Source of the DNA: Pontibacter ruber
GTDB lineage: Bacteria; Bacteroidota; Bacteroidia; Cytophagales; Hymenobacteraceae
Reading direction: 5' to 3'
DNA length: 64,000 bases
NCBI RefSeq assembly: GCF_023630205.1
Contig: NZ_JALPRR010000002.1
Span: forward strand, 236,899-300,898
A program made the position numbers and the translations under genes. Of the stretch, positions 1 through 9,003 are shown piece by piece. Each line of letters begins with the position of its first letter. The first letter of the stretch is position 1. The notes under the pieces were generated by a model. It was not told the DNA's origin. It ran no database searches and saw nothing but the letters and a program-made list of their open reading frames with translations.

Positions 1-1
1 G

Positions 2-1003
2 GCAGAACTGCCAGCTGGTTCTTCCATCTTCATCGACCCGAAGCGCAACTGCTACGCGCTATACAAGCAGCTACCGAAAGGAGTGCGGGTGATACAGGAT
101 ACCAACCCAACTACTTTCTTCAAGGCTGTTAAAAATGAGGTTGAGGTGAAAAACACCCGCGATGCCATGGTGAAAGACGGGGTAGCTTTAACGCGTTTCT
201 TTAAATGGTTGGAGGAGAATGTGGCGAATGGCGGCATTACTGAAATGTCGGTAGCTGATAAAGTGCGTGATTTCCGTGCCGAGCAGGAAGGTTTTGTGGG
301 CGAGAGTTTCGATACCATTGCCGGCTACAAAGCACACGGTGCCTTGCCACACTATAAAGCTACGCCGGAAAGTGATGTGGAGCTGAAAGCAGACGGCCTG
401 TTCCTGCTGGATTCGGGCGGACAGTACCGCACCGGTACGACTGATATTACGCGTGTGGTATCGCTGGGCAACCTGACAGAAGAAGAGAAGATAGACTATA
501 CATTAGTGTTGAAAGGCATGATCGACGGAGCTACGGCCCGCTTCCCGAAAGGCACGCGCGGTTACCAGATCGACGCCATCACGCGTAAGCCGCTCTGGGA
601 CTATGCCCGCAACTATGGCCACGGCACCGGTCACGGCGTAGGCTTTTTCCTGAACGTGCACGAAGGCCCGCACGTGTTCAACCCGACACCAACACCTGTT
701 GATATCGAGCTGGGTATGATCACCTCCGTTGAGCCCGGCATTTACCGTCCGGAACAGTACGGCATCCGTATCGAAAACCTGGTACTCACCATTCCGGATG
801 AGACCAACGATTTCGGAGAATTCTATACGTTCGAGCACCTGACTGTAGCGCTGATCGACACAACACCGGTGAAAAAAGAGCTGCTGGAAGAGCGCCAGAT
901 CAAGTGGCTCAACAGCTACAACCAGATGGTAGTAGACCGCGTTGGCCCGCACCTGAACGAGGATGAACTGAACTGGCTGAAAGAGAAAGCAAAAGCGATC
1001 TAG
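2..1003 (+). CDS. Aminopeptidase P family protein (M24B), 5' truncated
   Basis: Cleaves N-terminal residues that precede proline in peptides; cytosolic metalloenzyme. The reading frame is open from base 2, so the start lies outside the window; about 333 codons remain of a protein that in three-domain (XPNPEP1-like) members is near 600 residues. The five M24 metal ligands are visible in order: Asp in LLDSGGQY, Asp in GTTDITR, His in HGTGHGVGFF, Glu in SVEPGIY and Glu in RIENL. The segment after the last ligand (FEHLTVALIDTTPVK onward) fits the C-terminal domain of that subfamily. A strong hairpin with a short T-run follows the stop, so the gene seems to end its transcript here. The family is secure; peptide specificity cannot be read. 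Confidence 0.92.
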   Translation, partial: AELPAGSSIFIDPKRNCYALYKQLPKGVRVIQDTNPTTFFKAVKNEVEVKNTRDAMVKDGVALTRFFKWLEENVANGGITEMSVADKVRDFRAEQEGFVGESFDTIAGYKAHGALPHYKATPESDVELKADGLFLLDSGGQYRTGTTDITRVVSLGNLTEEEKIDYTLVLKGMIDGATARFPKGTRGYQIDAITRKPLWDYARNYGHGTGHGVGFFLNVHEGPHVFNPTPTPVDIELGMITSVEPGIYRPEQYGIRIENLVLTIPDETNDFGEFYTFEHLTVALIDTTPVKKELLEERQIKWLNSYNQMVVDRVGPHLNEDELNWLKEKAKAI

Positions 1004-1033
1004 AGAGTTCTGAGTCTCGAGTTGATTGAAGTA

Positions 1034-1074
1034 AACAGGCTATACTTGCTGGGGCAGGTATAGCCTGTTCTTTT
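1034..1074 (+). terminator. Rho-independent terminator after the M24 gene
   Basis: Arms AACAGGCTATA and TATAGCCTGTT (1034-1044 and 1059-1069) extend inward with CTTGC/GCAGG (one G-T pair) around a TGGG loop, giving a 16-bp stem followed by CTTTTC. The left arm contains the TATACTT heptamer discussed in the findings. Confidence 0.7.
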
Positions 1075-1160
1075 CGTTAAGGTATTTTTTAAAAACCTCG
1101 CAGCGTGCGCAGCTCCTGCGAGTGTTTGATGTTGATACTGGAGGTTTGTTATAAAAAAAT

Positions 1161-1197
1161 AAACAGCCACTTTACAGAACCTGTAAAGTGGCTGTTT
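1161..1197. terminator. Perfect 17-bp hairpin, probably a bidirectional terminator
   Basis: A 17-bp perfect inverted repeat with an AAC loop (arms 1161-1177 and 1181-1197) lies between the convergent M24 and T9SS genes. It is flanked by A-rich DNA on the left; the arm itself ends in TTT on the right. It can serve transcripts from both sides. Confidence 0.7.
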
Positions 1198-1259
1198 AGC
1201 TAATGAAGCAATGTTTGCTATACTTGCTTCAGATTTTAAGTCAAGCTTACATCCGTTTT

Positions 1260-3344
1260 TTACTTTTCAAGTATCAGTCGTACCGTCTGTACCTTGTCCG
1301 GGGTAGTGAGGCGGAGGTAATACACACCCTCTCTGAGCTGCTCTCCTTTAAGTTCAAGTTGCACCAGTTGGCCTTCCTGTCCCTGACCCTGGGCCACCAC
1401 GCCCAGCATTTTGCCGTTGGAGTTGTACAGCTCGAGGCGGTAGTCTCCTTCCAGTGGTAAACTAAACTCCACATCGGCCCAATCCCGGATAGGGTTGGGT
1501 TTCACTCTCAGCGGAATGGTCACAGTAACATTGTCTTCTGCTACCATACTGTTGCTGCAGTTACCCAGCCTATCTTGCTTGTGGTTGCGCAGGTGCGCGG
1601 CCACAGCCGAAGTAGAGATACAGAGCTGCTTGCCTTTGTGGCAAACCTGTACTTTGCCTTTACCGCAGTGAATATCCACTACCGTGATGGTAACCGAAGC
1701 CGTGGCCGAGCAGGCGCCGTTGTAAGCGGTAACGGTAATGGTATAGGTGCCGGCGGCGGTAGGGGTAAAGACCGGATCAGCTACCGTTGTGCTGCTTAAG
1801 CCAGTGGAAGGGCTCCATTCATAACTTTCTGCGCCACTTGCCACTAGCTGCACACTTTGCGCCCCGTAGCCCAGGTAAATGGTAGAAGGATCACCTCCAG
1901 TGTAAACGTCAGATGTTGGGATGACAGTGATGTATGGGGTAGGTGGGGTGCATGATTCTGGGCTTAGCTTTATGACCCAGTAGTCAGGGTCATCCCAGTC
2001 ATCTCTACCGCGCCTCGCTTCGCTTTTGTCCCCACTAATGCCGGAACTAGAATGTCCACCTAGTATGTAACCTTCATCATTAGTTTGCATCAAAGAATAA
2101 AGTACATCAGACCTCTCACCTCCTAATGTTTTGTCCCACTCCCTTCCGCCATCTTTGTTTAGTTTTACTATCCAATAGTCAAAACTCCCTTTAGATGCTT
2201 CTGTCTTATACTTACTAATTCCAGATTCAGAGCCTCCACCTAAAATATAACCGCCATCAGATGTATGATAAAGAGAATAGAGCCAGTCATGTCCCTCACC
2301 GCCTATAGTCTTGTCCCATTTTATGTTGCCGCTTGCATCAACCTTTATCACCCAATAATCATCAAATCCTAAATTCATCTCTGTCTTGTCGCCGCTGATT
2401 CCGGAGGAAGAGAAACCTCCCAGGATGTAGCCCATATCATCAGTTTGCTGAAGAGACTGCAGTTGATCTGTACTGTTACCTCCATAAGCACGGTTCCATT
2501 GCTGCTCGCCTTGAGCATCTAGTTTTAATATCCAATAATCACTAATGAAAGTAAAAGAAGATGAAGAACCGCCTACAATATAACCACCATCCTCTGTCTG
2601 TTGAAGTGATGAAAAATGCTCTATATCATCGCCTCCAAATGTCTTATTCCACTCTATTTTACCGCTTGCGTCAGTCTTTACTACCCAATAATCTCCGTAT
2701 CCAAAATGAATATCAGTCTTATCTCCACCAATCCCGGATAAGGAAGTTCCACCCATAATGTACCCACCATCATCAGTCTGTTGAAGTGCGGAGAGAGCAT
2801 CACCTTCCTGCCCGCCGATTGTTTTATCCCACTCAATGTTGCCGCTGTGGTCGAGCTTAACGATCCAATAATCAGTACTTCCACGAGAGGCTTCACTTTT
2901 GTCCTCACTTATGTCTGAATCCGAAAATCCGCCTAGTATGTACCCTCCATCTTGCGTTTGTTGTACAGACATCAGCTGATCGTCCTTATTGCCACCAATA
3001 GTCTGCTCCCACTGCTTATTGCCTGTTGCATCAGTTTTCACTACCCAATAATCGCTGAAACATTCATCAGGGTCATCTGAATCACAAACCGTTTTGTTAT
3101 CTTCACTTTTATCAACGCTTCGGTTGGAGTAAGACAGTCCCCCGAGTATATAACCTCCGTCCTTAGTTTGTTGTACAGACCTAAGCACATCATAACCAGT
3201 TCCTCCAAAAGTACGATCCCACTCCTTTACCGGTACCTGCGCCTGGAGTGTAAAGGACACTAGAAGTATAAAGGGAGACCATAAACATGTGAAGAATAAG
3301 AATTTTCGCCCCCTGGCAACTGAGTTAAAGTAAAATGTTTTCAT
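1260..3344 (-). CDS. Secreted seven-repeat protein with T9SS type A sorting domain
   Basis: 694 residues. An N-terminal signal peptide (hydrophobic stretch ending near FTLQAQ) is followed by seven repeats of about 50-70 residues, each of the form W-(D/N/E)-(K/R)-T-GG ... S-(L/V)-Q-Q-T-x-D-G-G-Y-I-x-G-G ... DYW-(V/I)-(V/I)-K-L/T-D. This repeat is often seen in Bacteroidota surface proteins and suggests a beta-propeller-like fold, which is inference. Then come a PKD-like segment (YEWSPSTGLSS ... AAGTYTITV), a Cys/His-rich module (KVQVCHKGKQLCIS ... NC) and a C-terminal T9SS sorting domain starting at VKPNPI. It is probably displayed on or released from the cell surface; the ligand is unknown. 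The start ATG directly precedes the signal peptide. Confidence 0.85.
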   Translation of the reverse strand: MKTFYFNSVARGRKFLFFTCLWSPFILLVSFTLQAQVPVKEWDRTFGGTGYDVLRSVQQTKDGGYILGGLSYSNRSVDKSEDNKTVCDSDDPDECFSDYWVVKTDATGNKQWEQTIGGNKDDQLMSVQQTQDGGYILGGFSDSDISEDKSEASRGSTDYWIVKLDHSGNIEWDKTIGGQEGDALSALQQTDDGGYIMGGTSLSGIGGDKTDIHFGYGDYWVVKTDASGKIEWNKTFGGDDIEHFSSLQQTEDGGYIVGGSSSSFTFISDYWILKLDAQGEQQWNRAYGGNSTDQLQSLQQTDDMGYILGGFSSSGISGDKTEMNLGFDDYWVIKVDASGNIKWDKTIGGEGHDWLYSLYHTSDGGYILGGGSESGISKYKTEASKGSFDYWIVKLNKDGGREWDKTLGGERSDVLYSLMQTNDEGYILGGHSSSGISGDKSEARRGRDDWDDPDYWVIKLSPESCTPPTPYITVIPTSDVYTGGDPSTIYLGYGAQSVQLVASGAESYEWSPSTGLSSTTVADPVFTPTAAGTYTITVTAYNGACSATASVTITVVDIHCGKGKVQVCHKGKQLCISTSAVAAHLRNHKQDRLGNCSNSMVAEDNVTVTIPLRVKPNPIRDWADVEFSLPLEGDYRLELYNSNGKMLGVVAQGQGQEGQLVQLELKGEQLREGVYYLRLTTPDKVQTVRLILEK

Positions 3345-3814
3345 AGTAGCGAATCCTGATAATTGAATAATTAAGGAAAAGACATATGCCTTGAGAAGGA
3401 CTTTTTGACTGCCTTGGCAGTAGTAGCGAGCAGGAATAGCTTAATTATAGTTAGCAGGTAAGTTGGCCTGCTTCCTGTCATAGATTTGTGAAAGGATAGC
3501 ACAGGTCGTTTGGTATGCGGGTGCTATGGCCGTTGGGCTGTATTACCGAAACAAAGGGTGAGTAGGATTGATATTTTAAAGTATACTTGTCAAAATTATT
3601 ATTTGTTTATTTATATTGTAAAGAGGCAAATCAATGAAGTAACCGGTAAGGAAACTGCCGCTAAGGAGAAGAGATTTGTAAGCCTGCACGTTGTGTGCCA
3701 GGAGCAGGCAAAAATTATACTTGTTTGTTAGGCCACTTACTAAGCGTTCGAAGCTGAGTTATGTAAGTGGTCACGTTTTAGAATTAAGAACATTTATAGA
3801 CATTACCAATTGCT
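3345..3814. other. Divergent intergenic region
   Basis: 470 bases between the divergent T9SS-repeat gene and the ctlX-like gene, so it must hold both promoters; I could not assign a clear TAnnTTTG element to either. It contains a palindromic AAGTATACTT at 3579-3588. A possible 73-codon frame at 3510-3731 has no recognisable features and I do not regard it as a gene. Confidence 0.5.
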
Positions 3815-4747
3815 ATGAAACAAACCACCAGCACCATCCTGATGGTCGAGCCGGCCAGTTTTGGCTTTAACGAGGAGGCCGCCAAAACCAACGCTTTCCA
3901 GCGGAGGTTACCCGATTTTACACCCGGTCAGATACAGGATATAGCCCTGCTCGAGTTCCGCAATGCTGTGAATGAGTTGCAGGGGCTGGGAGTGGAGGTG
4001 CTTGTGATACGGGACCCTGAAAATGCAGTGACGCCTGATTCTGTTTTCCCCAACAACTGGTTCTCCACGCATGCAGAAGGCAAACTGATCACTTACCCGA
4101 TGACAACGGCCGTCAGACGGATGGAGCGCCGCACAGACATCATACAACAACTGAAAGAAGCCTGTAAATGCAACGAGCATGTGGCGCTGGAGTACTTTGA
4201 ATCGCAGGAAGAGCCGCTTTTCCTGGAAGGTACCGGTAGTATGGTGCTGGACCGGGTAAATAAGATAGCGTATGCCGCAGTCTCGCCCAGAACGGCCTTG
4301 GAACCGCTGCAGAAATTCTGCGATACCCTCGGCTACAGCGCTGTTACTTTCGAAGCCTATGGCCCGGCAGGTGAACTGATCTATCATACCAACGTGATGA
4401 TGTGCATCGGTGCTACGTTTGCCGTGGTCGCCATGGATACGGTGGACGAGCAGGACCGCGAGAAACTGTACACGCACCTGACAACCAGCGGAAAAGAGAT
4501 CATCGAGATCACGAAAGAACAAACTTACCACAGCTTTGCCGGCAACATGCTGCAGATCGAGAATAAGCAGGGCGAGCTTATCCTGGTTCTGTCGAAAGCT
4601 GCTTATGAGAGCCTCACAGAGCAGCAATTAGATCAGTTGAGAGCCCATAACGAACACCTGCTGGCCTTGCCCATCCACATGATCGAGAAAATAGGGGGCG
4701 GCAGCATCCGCTGTATGATCGCGGAAGTGTTTGTTCCAACGGCTTAA
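3815..4747 (+). CDS. CtlX-type hydrolase of the amidinotransferase (pentein) superfamily
   Basis: 310 residues, matching the family now named citrulline utilization hydrolase CtlX, a pentein-fold enzyme related to arginine deiminase. Visible marks are VEPASFGFN near the N-terminus, FPNNWFSTH (substrate-binding Asn and the conserved FPNNW), EGTGSMVLDR, the YHTNVMMCIG segment with the active-site His, and GGGSIRCMIAEVF at the C-terminus with the expected nucleophilic Cys. Members act on guanidino or ureido compounds such as arginine or citrulline; the real substrate here is not known. It is followed by an unlinked transporter gene after a 127-bp gap, and no arginine-deiminase operon partners are nearby. 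Start ATG at 3815 has no clear ribosome binding site, as is usual in this phylum. Confidence 0.82.
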   Translation: MKQTTSTILMVEPASFGFNEEAAKTNAFQRRLPDFTPGQIQDIALLEFRNAVNELQGLGVEVLVIRDPENAVTPDSVFPNNWFSTHAEGKLITYPMTTAVRRMERRTDIIQQLKEACKCNEHVALEYFESQEEPLFLEGTGSMVLDRVNKIAYAAVSPRTALEPLQKFCDTLGYSAVTFEAYGPAGELIYHTNVMMCIGATFAVVAMDTVDEQDREKLYTHLTTSGKEIIEITKEQTYHSFAGNMLQIENKQGELILVLSKAAYESLTEQQLDQLRAHNEHLLALPIHMIEKIGGGSIRCMIAEVFVPTA

Positions 4748-4874
4748 TCCCATTCCACAACTATAACCGTATGCCTACAGGTATTTGGAGTGGGCTGCCT
4801 ATGCTTGAAGTATAAACTTATGTGGCAGTCTGCTTCTTTATTTCCTGTATCTTGTTGCCGTTTGGCTGACCTGC

Positions 4875-5786
4875 ATGAGTAGCATTATTTTACTTTTCCT
4901 GTGCCTGATCGTCGGGGTGTTGCTGCGCCGTGTGCCGGCGTTTCCCGCGAACACGCCTGTCGTACTGAACCAGTTTATCATTTATATTTCGCTGCCGGCA
5001 CTGGCACTTTATGCTATTCCGGAGGTGGAACTCGATAACTCGGTTCTGCTGCCGGTGGGGGTAGCCTGGATTTGCTTTGCCGGTGCTGCGGCTTTCTTCT
5101 ATTTTCTTGGGCGGCTGTATGGCTGGTCTAAAAAGCTGGTAGGCTGCCTTATACTTACCGCGGGGCTTGGCAATACTTCCTTTGTTGGCTTTCCTATTAT
5201 TGAAGCGCTCTATGGCAAAGAGGGGTTACAAACAGCAATTCTGGTAGATCTGCCGGGCACTTTCGTGGTGGTCTCGACGCTGGGCATTGCATTGGCAGCT
5301 TATTTTTCCAAAGGCAAGCCCGACCTGAAAGCCATATCTCAAAAGATACTTACTTTTCCGCCTTTTCTTACGTTTGCGCTGGCCTTCGCCCTAAATGTGG
5401 CCAACCTGCATTTCCCGGATGAACTGAAAGATGTCTTCAACCGATTGGGCAGTACCGTGACGCCGATCGCACTGGTTTCAGTGGGTTTTCAGTTACGTAT
5501 TGAGCGGCGCAGCAAGCATTGGCGTTTTCTGGCCTTGGGCTTGCTGTACCAGCTGATCCTAGCGCCACTACTCATTTTTATACTTTACGTGCTGGTGCTC
5601 GGGGAGCGGGGCAGGGTAGTGCAGATCAGTATCATGGAGGCAGGCATGGCCCCCATGATCACGGCCTCTATTGTGGCGATCTCTTACGGATTAAAGCCTA
5701 GGCTGGCATCCATGATGGTAGGCTTTGGCATTCCGCTTTCCTTCCTTACGTTGGCAATCTGGTATCTGCTGATAAGGGGTTTGTAG
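4875..5786 (+). CDS. AEC family (auxin efflux carrier-like) transporter
   Basis: 303 residues, almost entirely hydrophobic, with about ten predicted membrane helices arranged as two sets of five, the layout of the AEC (TC 2.A.69) family. Helix 1 begins right at the N-terminus (SIILLFLCLIVGVLLRR). Motifs typical of the family include the N-x-F-I-I-Y-I-S-L-P-A-L-A segment, LGNTSFVGFPII and EAGMAPMITASIVA near the C-terminal half. In bacteria these proteins export or exchange organic anions such as malate; the substrate cannot be deduced. It stands alone, downstream of the ctlX-like gene on the same strand, and co-transcription is possible but not shown. Confidence 0.88.
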   Translation: MSSIILLFLCLIVGVLLRRVPAFPANTPVVLNQFIIYISLPALALYAIPEVELDNSVLLPVGVAWICFAGAAAFFYFLGRLYGWSKKLVGCLILTAGLGNTSFVGFPIIEALYGKEGLQTAILVDLPGTFVVVSTLGIALAAYFSKGKPDLKAISQKILTFPPFLTFALAFALNVANLHFPDELKDVFNRLGSTVTPIALVSVGFQLRIERRSKHWRFLALGLLYQLILAPLLIFILYVLVLGERGRVVQISIMEAGMAPMITASIVAISYGLKPRLASMMVGFGIPLSFLTLAIWYLLIRGL

Positions 5787-5941
5787 CACCGGATTCTATA
5801 CTTGCTGATGCGCGTTACTAGGACTTTAACAACACAAGCCCCTTCGTGAAATAGCTATTTCTGAAGTTTTATCGTTATTTTGTAAGCGATACTTATACAG
5901 CCGGCTGGTGTTTATACTTGCCGGCTTTGGCAATACAGCAC

Positions 5942-6964
5942 ATGGCACAGCACTCATCTGACGGAACCCGTTTAAATAAATTCATCAGCGAAACCGGTAC
6001 TTGCTCCAGGCGCGAAGCCGACAAGTTAATTGAGCAGGGGAGGGTGACCGTGAACGGAAAGCTGCCCGAAGTCGGAACAAAAGTTACAGCAAAAGACAAG
6101 GTGCGGATAGATGGCCGGCTGCTGGAGGTAGACCAGGTGGAGCCCGTATACCTTGCCCTGAACAAACCACCCGGCATCGAGACTACTACCGATACTTCCC
6201 AGAAAGACAACATCATCAGCTTTGTTAATTACCCCGAGCGCATCTTTCCAATCGGCCGCCTCGACAAGGATTCGGAAGGGCTGATTTTCCTGACTAATGA
6301 CGGTGATATCGTGAACAAGATCCTGCGTGCCGGCAACAAACACGAGAAGGAGTACATCGTGACGGTAGACAAGCCCATTACGCCTGAGTTCATTTCCAAC
6401 ATGAGCAGCGGGGTATCCATACTTGGTGTAAATACGAAAAAGTGCTTTGTAGCGCAGGAGGGGCCGCAAAAGTTCCGGATCATCCTTACGCAGGGCATGA
6501 ACCGCCAGATCCGGAGGATGTGCGAAGCCTTAGGCTACGAAGTGCAAACACTGCAACGCACCCGCATCATGAACATCACGTTGGCGAAGCTTCCGCTGGG
6601 CCAGTGGCGCGAACTCACCGAGTCGGAAGTAGCCATGCTCCAACGTATGGTTGCGGATTCCACTAAGACAGAAGAGGGCTCCGTAAGCAGGAAAAAAGCA
6701 GCTGCGCAACAGTCGCAAACTACCCAACCTGCTCAGAAGAGAACCCCAGCCGGCAGCAGACCGGCAAGAAAGGAAGGAGGGGCTGGCAAAAAAAGCAGCT
6801 TTGGCAGAAGTGAGGCAAGGGGAAATAGAGGGAAGAGCGGAGCTGCTAAAGGCGAATCAAAGGCAGGCGGATCCAGGAAATCCGGCGGAAAGAGCAGCGC
6901 CGGTTCGCGGGGAGCCAGCCGGAACAGCCCGGCAGCAAAGGGCAGTGGCAGAAAAAGACGCTAA
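5942..6964 (+). CDS. 23S rRNA pseudouridine synthase, RluF-like, with basic disordered tail
   Basis: 340 residues from ATG 5942. An S4 RNA-binding domain ([21 protein letters not shown], about residues 9-60) precedes a RsuA/RluB/RluF-type catalytic domain with the [18 protein letters not shown] motif holding the catalytic Asp, and [16 protein letters not shown] typical of RluF, which modifies a uridine of the 23S rRNA peptidyl-transferase region. The last 110 or so residues are a Lys/Arg/Gly/Ser/Ala-rich tail with no fold, common in Bacteroidota homologues and probably RNA-binding. A TTG at 5918 would add eight residues, but it sits inside a TATACTTG repeat, so the ATG is preferred. It converges on the next gene with a shared terminator. 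Confidence 0.87.
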   Translation: MAQHSSDGTRLNKFISETGTCSRREADKLIEQGRVTVNGKLPEVGTKVTAKDKVRIDGRLLEVDQVEPVYLALNKPPGIETTTDTSQKDNIISFVNYPERIFPIGRLDKDSEGLIFLTNDGDIVNKILRAGNKHEKEYIVTVDKPITPEFISNMSSGVSILGVNTKKCFVAQEGPQKFRIILTQGMNRQIRRMCEALGYEVQTLQRTRIMNITLAKLPLGQWRELTESEVAMLQRMVADSTKTEEGSVSRKKAAAQQSQTTQPAQKRTPAGSRPARKEGGAGKKSSFGRSEARGNRGKSGAAKGESKAGGSRKSGGKSSAGSRGASRNSPAAKGSGRKRR

Positions 6965-7017
6965 GCAAAAGCCGGTGCACAGGGTATAAAAATCTACCTC
7001 ATGCACCGGCTTTTGCT
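6964..7017. terminator. 16-bp perfect hairpin between convergent genes
   Basis: Arms 6964-6979 and 7002-7017 are perfect inverted repeats with GCAAAAGCCGG-type ends, giving T-runs on both strands, around a 22-nt loop. It lies just after the RluF-like stop and before the stop of the zinc-ribbon gene on the other strand, fitting a bidirectional terminator. Confidence 0.75.
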
Positions 7018-7028
7018 AAAATATACTT

Positions 7029-7673
7029 TTATTCTTCCTCAGAATCTCCCGGGTACGTATCCAGTTTTATTTTCTCGATCAGGAGGTAATTTTTGAACTG
7101 GTGGATAAGCCGGTCCATTTCTTTTTCTTTCTCCTCCAGGGCATCCACTTCCTCATCCGAGGTTTGCAGGACCGGGCGCAGGCGATCCAGACTATCGTTC
7201 ATCTGCGCTATAGAAGACTCAACATGCTCAATCACTTCCGGGTTTTGCTCGTTCTCCAGTCCCAGCTGTAGTTCCTGTATGTACATCTCCAGGAACTCCA
7301 CCATATGCCAGGGGTTGTTGGGCCTGTTCCAGGTGAAGGCGATGTTGCAGCGGCGGCACTTGTAGGTGTTGCATCGCCAGCCGTGGTCGTTGGTAGTGGT
7401 GCCGGTGCGCTTCAGCATATCGGCCTTCTGGCACTTCGGGCACTGGGCATTATCTTCAATAATGTTTTTCAGCCGCTCCCGCTTATCGAGTATGGCACTG
7501 CGGTTATGAGCGTGTGTGTAGAGTTGAGTTTCCAGGTTCTGGCAGGCGCTGGTCAGTTGCGTGTGCTCCGGACTCAGTTCACCTTCCGCCATCATTCTTT
7601 CCGCACGCTTACTGAAAAATCGGATCAACTTGATCAGTTCGCGCTCGTTTGCCTTCAGGTCCGGTTGCTTCAT
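7029..7673 (-). CDS. Hypothetical coiled-coil protein with zinc ribbon
   Basis: 214 residues, function unknown. The N-terminal 75 residues and the last 85 are highly charged and helical, with heptad-like spacing that suggests coiled coils. Between them lies a four-cysteine zinc ribbon: CPKC at residues 78-81 and CRRC at 106-109, separated by a WRCNTYKC stretch, followed by the aromatic segment FTWNRPNNPWHM. No signal peptide or membrane segment. The zinc ribbon resembles those of nucleic-acid or chaperone-associated proteins, but this does not set a function. It begins 238 bases downstream of hemJ on the same strand and partly may share its transcript. Confidence 0.75.
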   Translation of the reverse strand: MKQPDLKANERELIKLIRFFSKRAERMMAEGELSPEHTQLTSACQNLETQLYTHAHNRSAILDKRERLKNIIEDNAQCPKCQKADMLKRTGTTTNDHGWRCNTYKCRRCNIAFTWNRPNNPWHMVEFLEMYIQELQLGLENEQNPEVIEHVESSIAQMNDSLDRLRPVLQTSDEEVDALEEKEKEMDRLIHQFKNYLLIEKIKLDTYPGDSEEE

Positions 7674-7731
7674 AGGTCGTTGTTTTTCTCAAAGGTAAGC
7701 ATTCTGATGCTGGCACAAAACAGGCAAATGC

Positions 7732-8271
7732 TTAACCCTTGGTACCTGATTCGCGCACCCTTTTGTAAATACGGATGGCCAACATGAGCATAGCTGAAAA
7801 CAGGATGAGGCCCAGTATGCCCCACAACATGCTAAGCGAGCTTTTGAGCACCACCAAAAATACAATGCTGATGAGAAAGAGCGTAGCCACCTCGTTCCAG
7901 ATGCGCAGTTGCGTGGAAGTATACTTAAGGATACCCTGCTGTTGCTGTTTGAAGATACCATGGCAAAGGAAGTGGTACACGTACAAGCCCACCACAAACG
8001 CCAGTTTCCAGACAAGCCAGCCGGGGATGGAGCCGTACAGGTACAACATGGTCAGCCCGAAGATAAGCGTAAGTACAGCCGACGGCCACGTAATGCCATA
8101 CCACAAGCGCTTCTGCATGATCCTGAACTGGTTTTGAAGTATACTCTTCTCGGGCTCCGGCTTCTCTGCGGCCTCGGCGTAGTAGATGAATAACCGCACG
8201 ATGTAGAATAAACCTGCAAACCATGTAACCACAAAAATGATGTGCAGGGCCTTGATATAGAAAAAGCTCAT
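7732..8271 (-). CDS. hemJ: HemJ-type protoporphyrinogen IX oxidase (CopD-like membrane protein)
   Basis: 179 residues from ATG 8271; a longer frame upstream encodes no membrane-protein-like sequence and runs into repeat DNA, so MSFFYIKALHIIFVVTWFAG is taken as the N-terminus. HemJ oxidises protoporphyrinogen IX to protoporphyrin IX in the inner membrane. The protein has about four or five helices, the conserved His in KALHIIFVVTWFAGLFYIVR (helix 1), the QKRLWYGITWP segment and the conserved KLAFVVGLYVYHFLCH helix; these match the HemJ family. Two other tetrapyrrole genes, hemN and hemA, lie elsewhere in the window. CopD-family naming is the main alternative, but the N-terminal pattern favours HemJ. 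Confidence 0.78.
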   Translation of the reverse strand: MSFFYIKALHIIFVVTWFAGLFYIVRLFIYYAEAAEKPEPEKSILQNQFRIMQKRLWYGITWPSAVLTLIFGLTMLYLYGSIPGWLVWKLAFVVGLYVYHFLCHGIFKQQQQGILKYTSTQLRIWNEVATLFLISIVFLVVLKSSLSMLWGILGLILFSAMLMLAIRIYKRVRESGTKG

Positions 8272-8342
8272 GTGCTTATACTTGCGTTGTTGCTGACTGC
8301 AAAGGTAGTGGGAATTGTTATACTTGCTGTAAAGAACTATAC

Positions 8343-8914
8343 TGTCATTTCGAGTGTAACGAGAAATCTGATTCTGTAACTTGGAACACTGCCAGATATC
8401 TGATACAGTTCTATAGCTGAGGTTTATACTTGTAGCAAACAAGCCTGCTGCTTCATAGCTACCTTTCTTCCCCAGTCCTACTTGCCTATACTTTCATCGT
8501 TAGCTTTGGTGCGCTCACGGCCGCGGGGCCTCGTCCTCGGGCATCGCGCTGTTGATTTGAAGCTGCTCCTCGCTTGCGCTGCGGGCTGCCCTTACGGGCA
8601 CCGCAACAAATCAAAGGCGCTCAACCCGAGGACTGGGAACTACACTGCTTGGTAAGCGGCTTTGCAACTGGAACCCATGTGTAGGGACAGGTCGCGACCT
8701 GTCCGCGCTGTAGCTATGAAAGCATAATATCAAATATAGCAACAGGCCGTGAAACTCCCCTCCTTAGACAAGGAGGGGCAGGGGTGGTTGGATCACAGCA
8801 ACTATAAAACTTATACTTGCAAAGAGGCATCAGGCAAAAATTACCCTCCTCGGAGGGGCTAGGGGTTGGTTTGTACTTTAGCTGATCCAGATTTCTCCTT
8901 TTGTCGAAATGACA
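8343..8914. repeat. Repeat block bounded by inverted repeats of the TGTCATTTCGA type
   Basis: The ends 8343-8370 and 8888-8914 are imperfect inverted repeats: TGTCATTTCGA ... GAGAAATCTG on the left and its near reverse complement on the right. Such ends recur between genes in many Bacteroidota genomes. The 572-bp block has no credible gene and holds further hairpins, including a copy of the composite repeat described next. It may be a non-autonomous mobile unit, but no target-site duplication was identified. Confidence 0.55.
8449..8880. repeat. Composite intergenic repeat, copy A
   Basis: About 430 bp that aligns along its length with copy B at 20155-20575. Shared blocks are the GGCCGCGGGGCCTCGTCCTC segment, its partial inverted partner near 8620, the 20-bp palindrome GGACAGGTCGCGACCTGTCC (8684-8703) and a CCCCTCCTT-AGAC-AAGGAGGGG hairpin. 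The piece between the first two blocks differs completely between the copies, so the repeat is modular. Confidence 0.7.
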
Positions 8915-9003
8915 AGAAGAGTGAACAATTGGGCAAGCCAAAACAAAAAACGGAAGACCAGGTAACTGATCCTCCGCTTCTGCTCCACCTTATACTTTTA
9001 TAC

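Noticed and set aside
3510..3731. 73-codon open frame in the gap before the ctlX-like gene
   Set aside because: Composition and lack of family features fit a chance frame in a promoter region.
5918..5941. TTG start eight codons upstream for the RluF-like gene
   Set aside because: The TTG is part of a TATACTTG repeat; the ATG at 5942 begins just before the S4 domain and is the simpler start.
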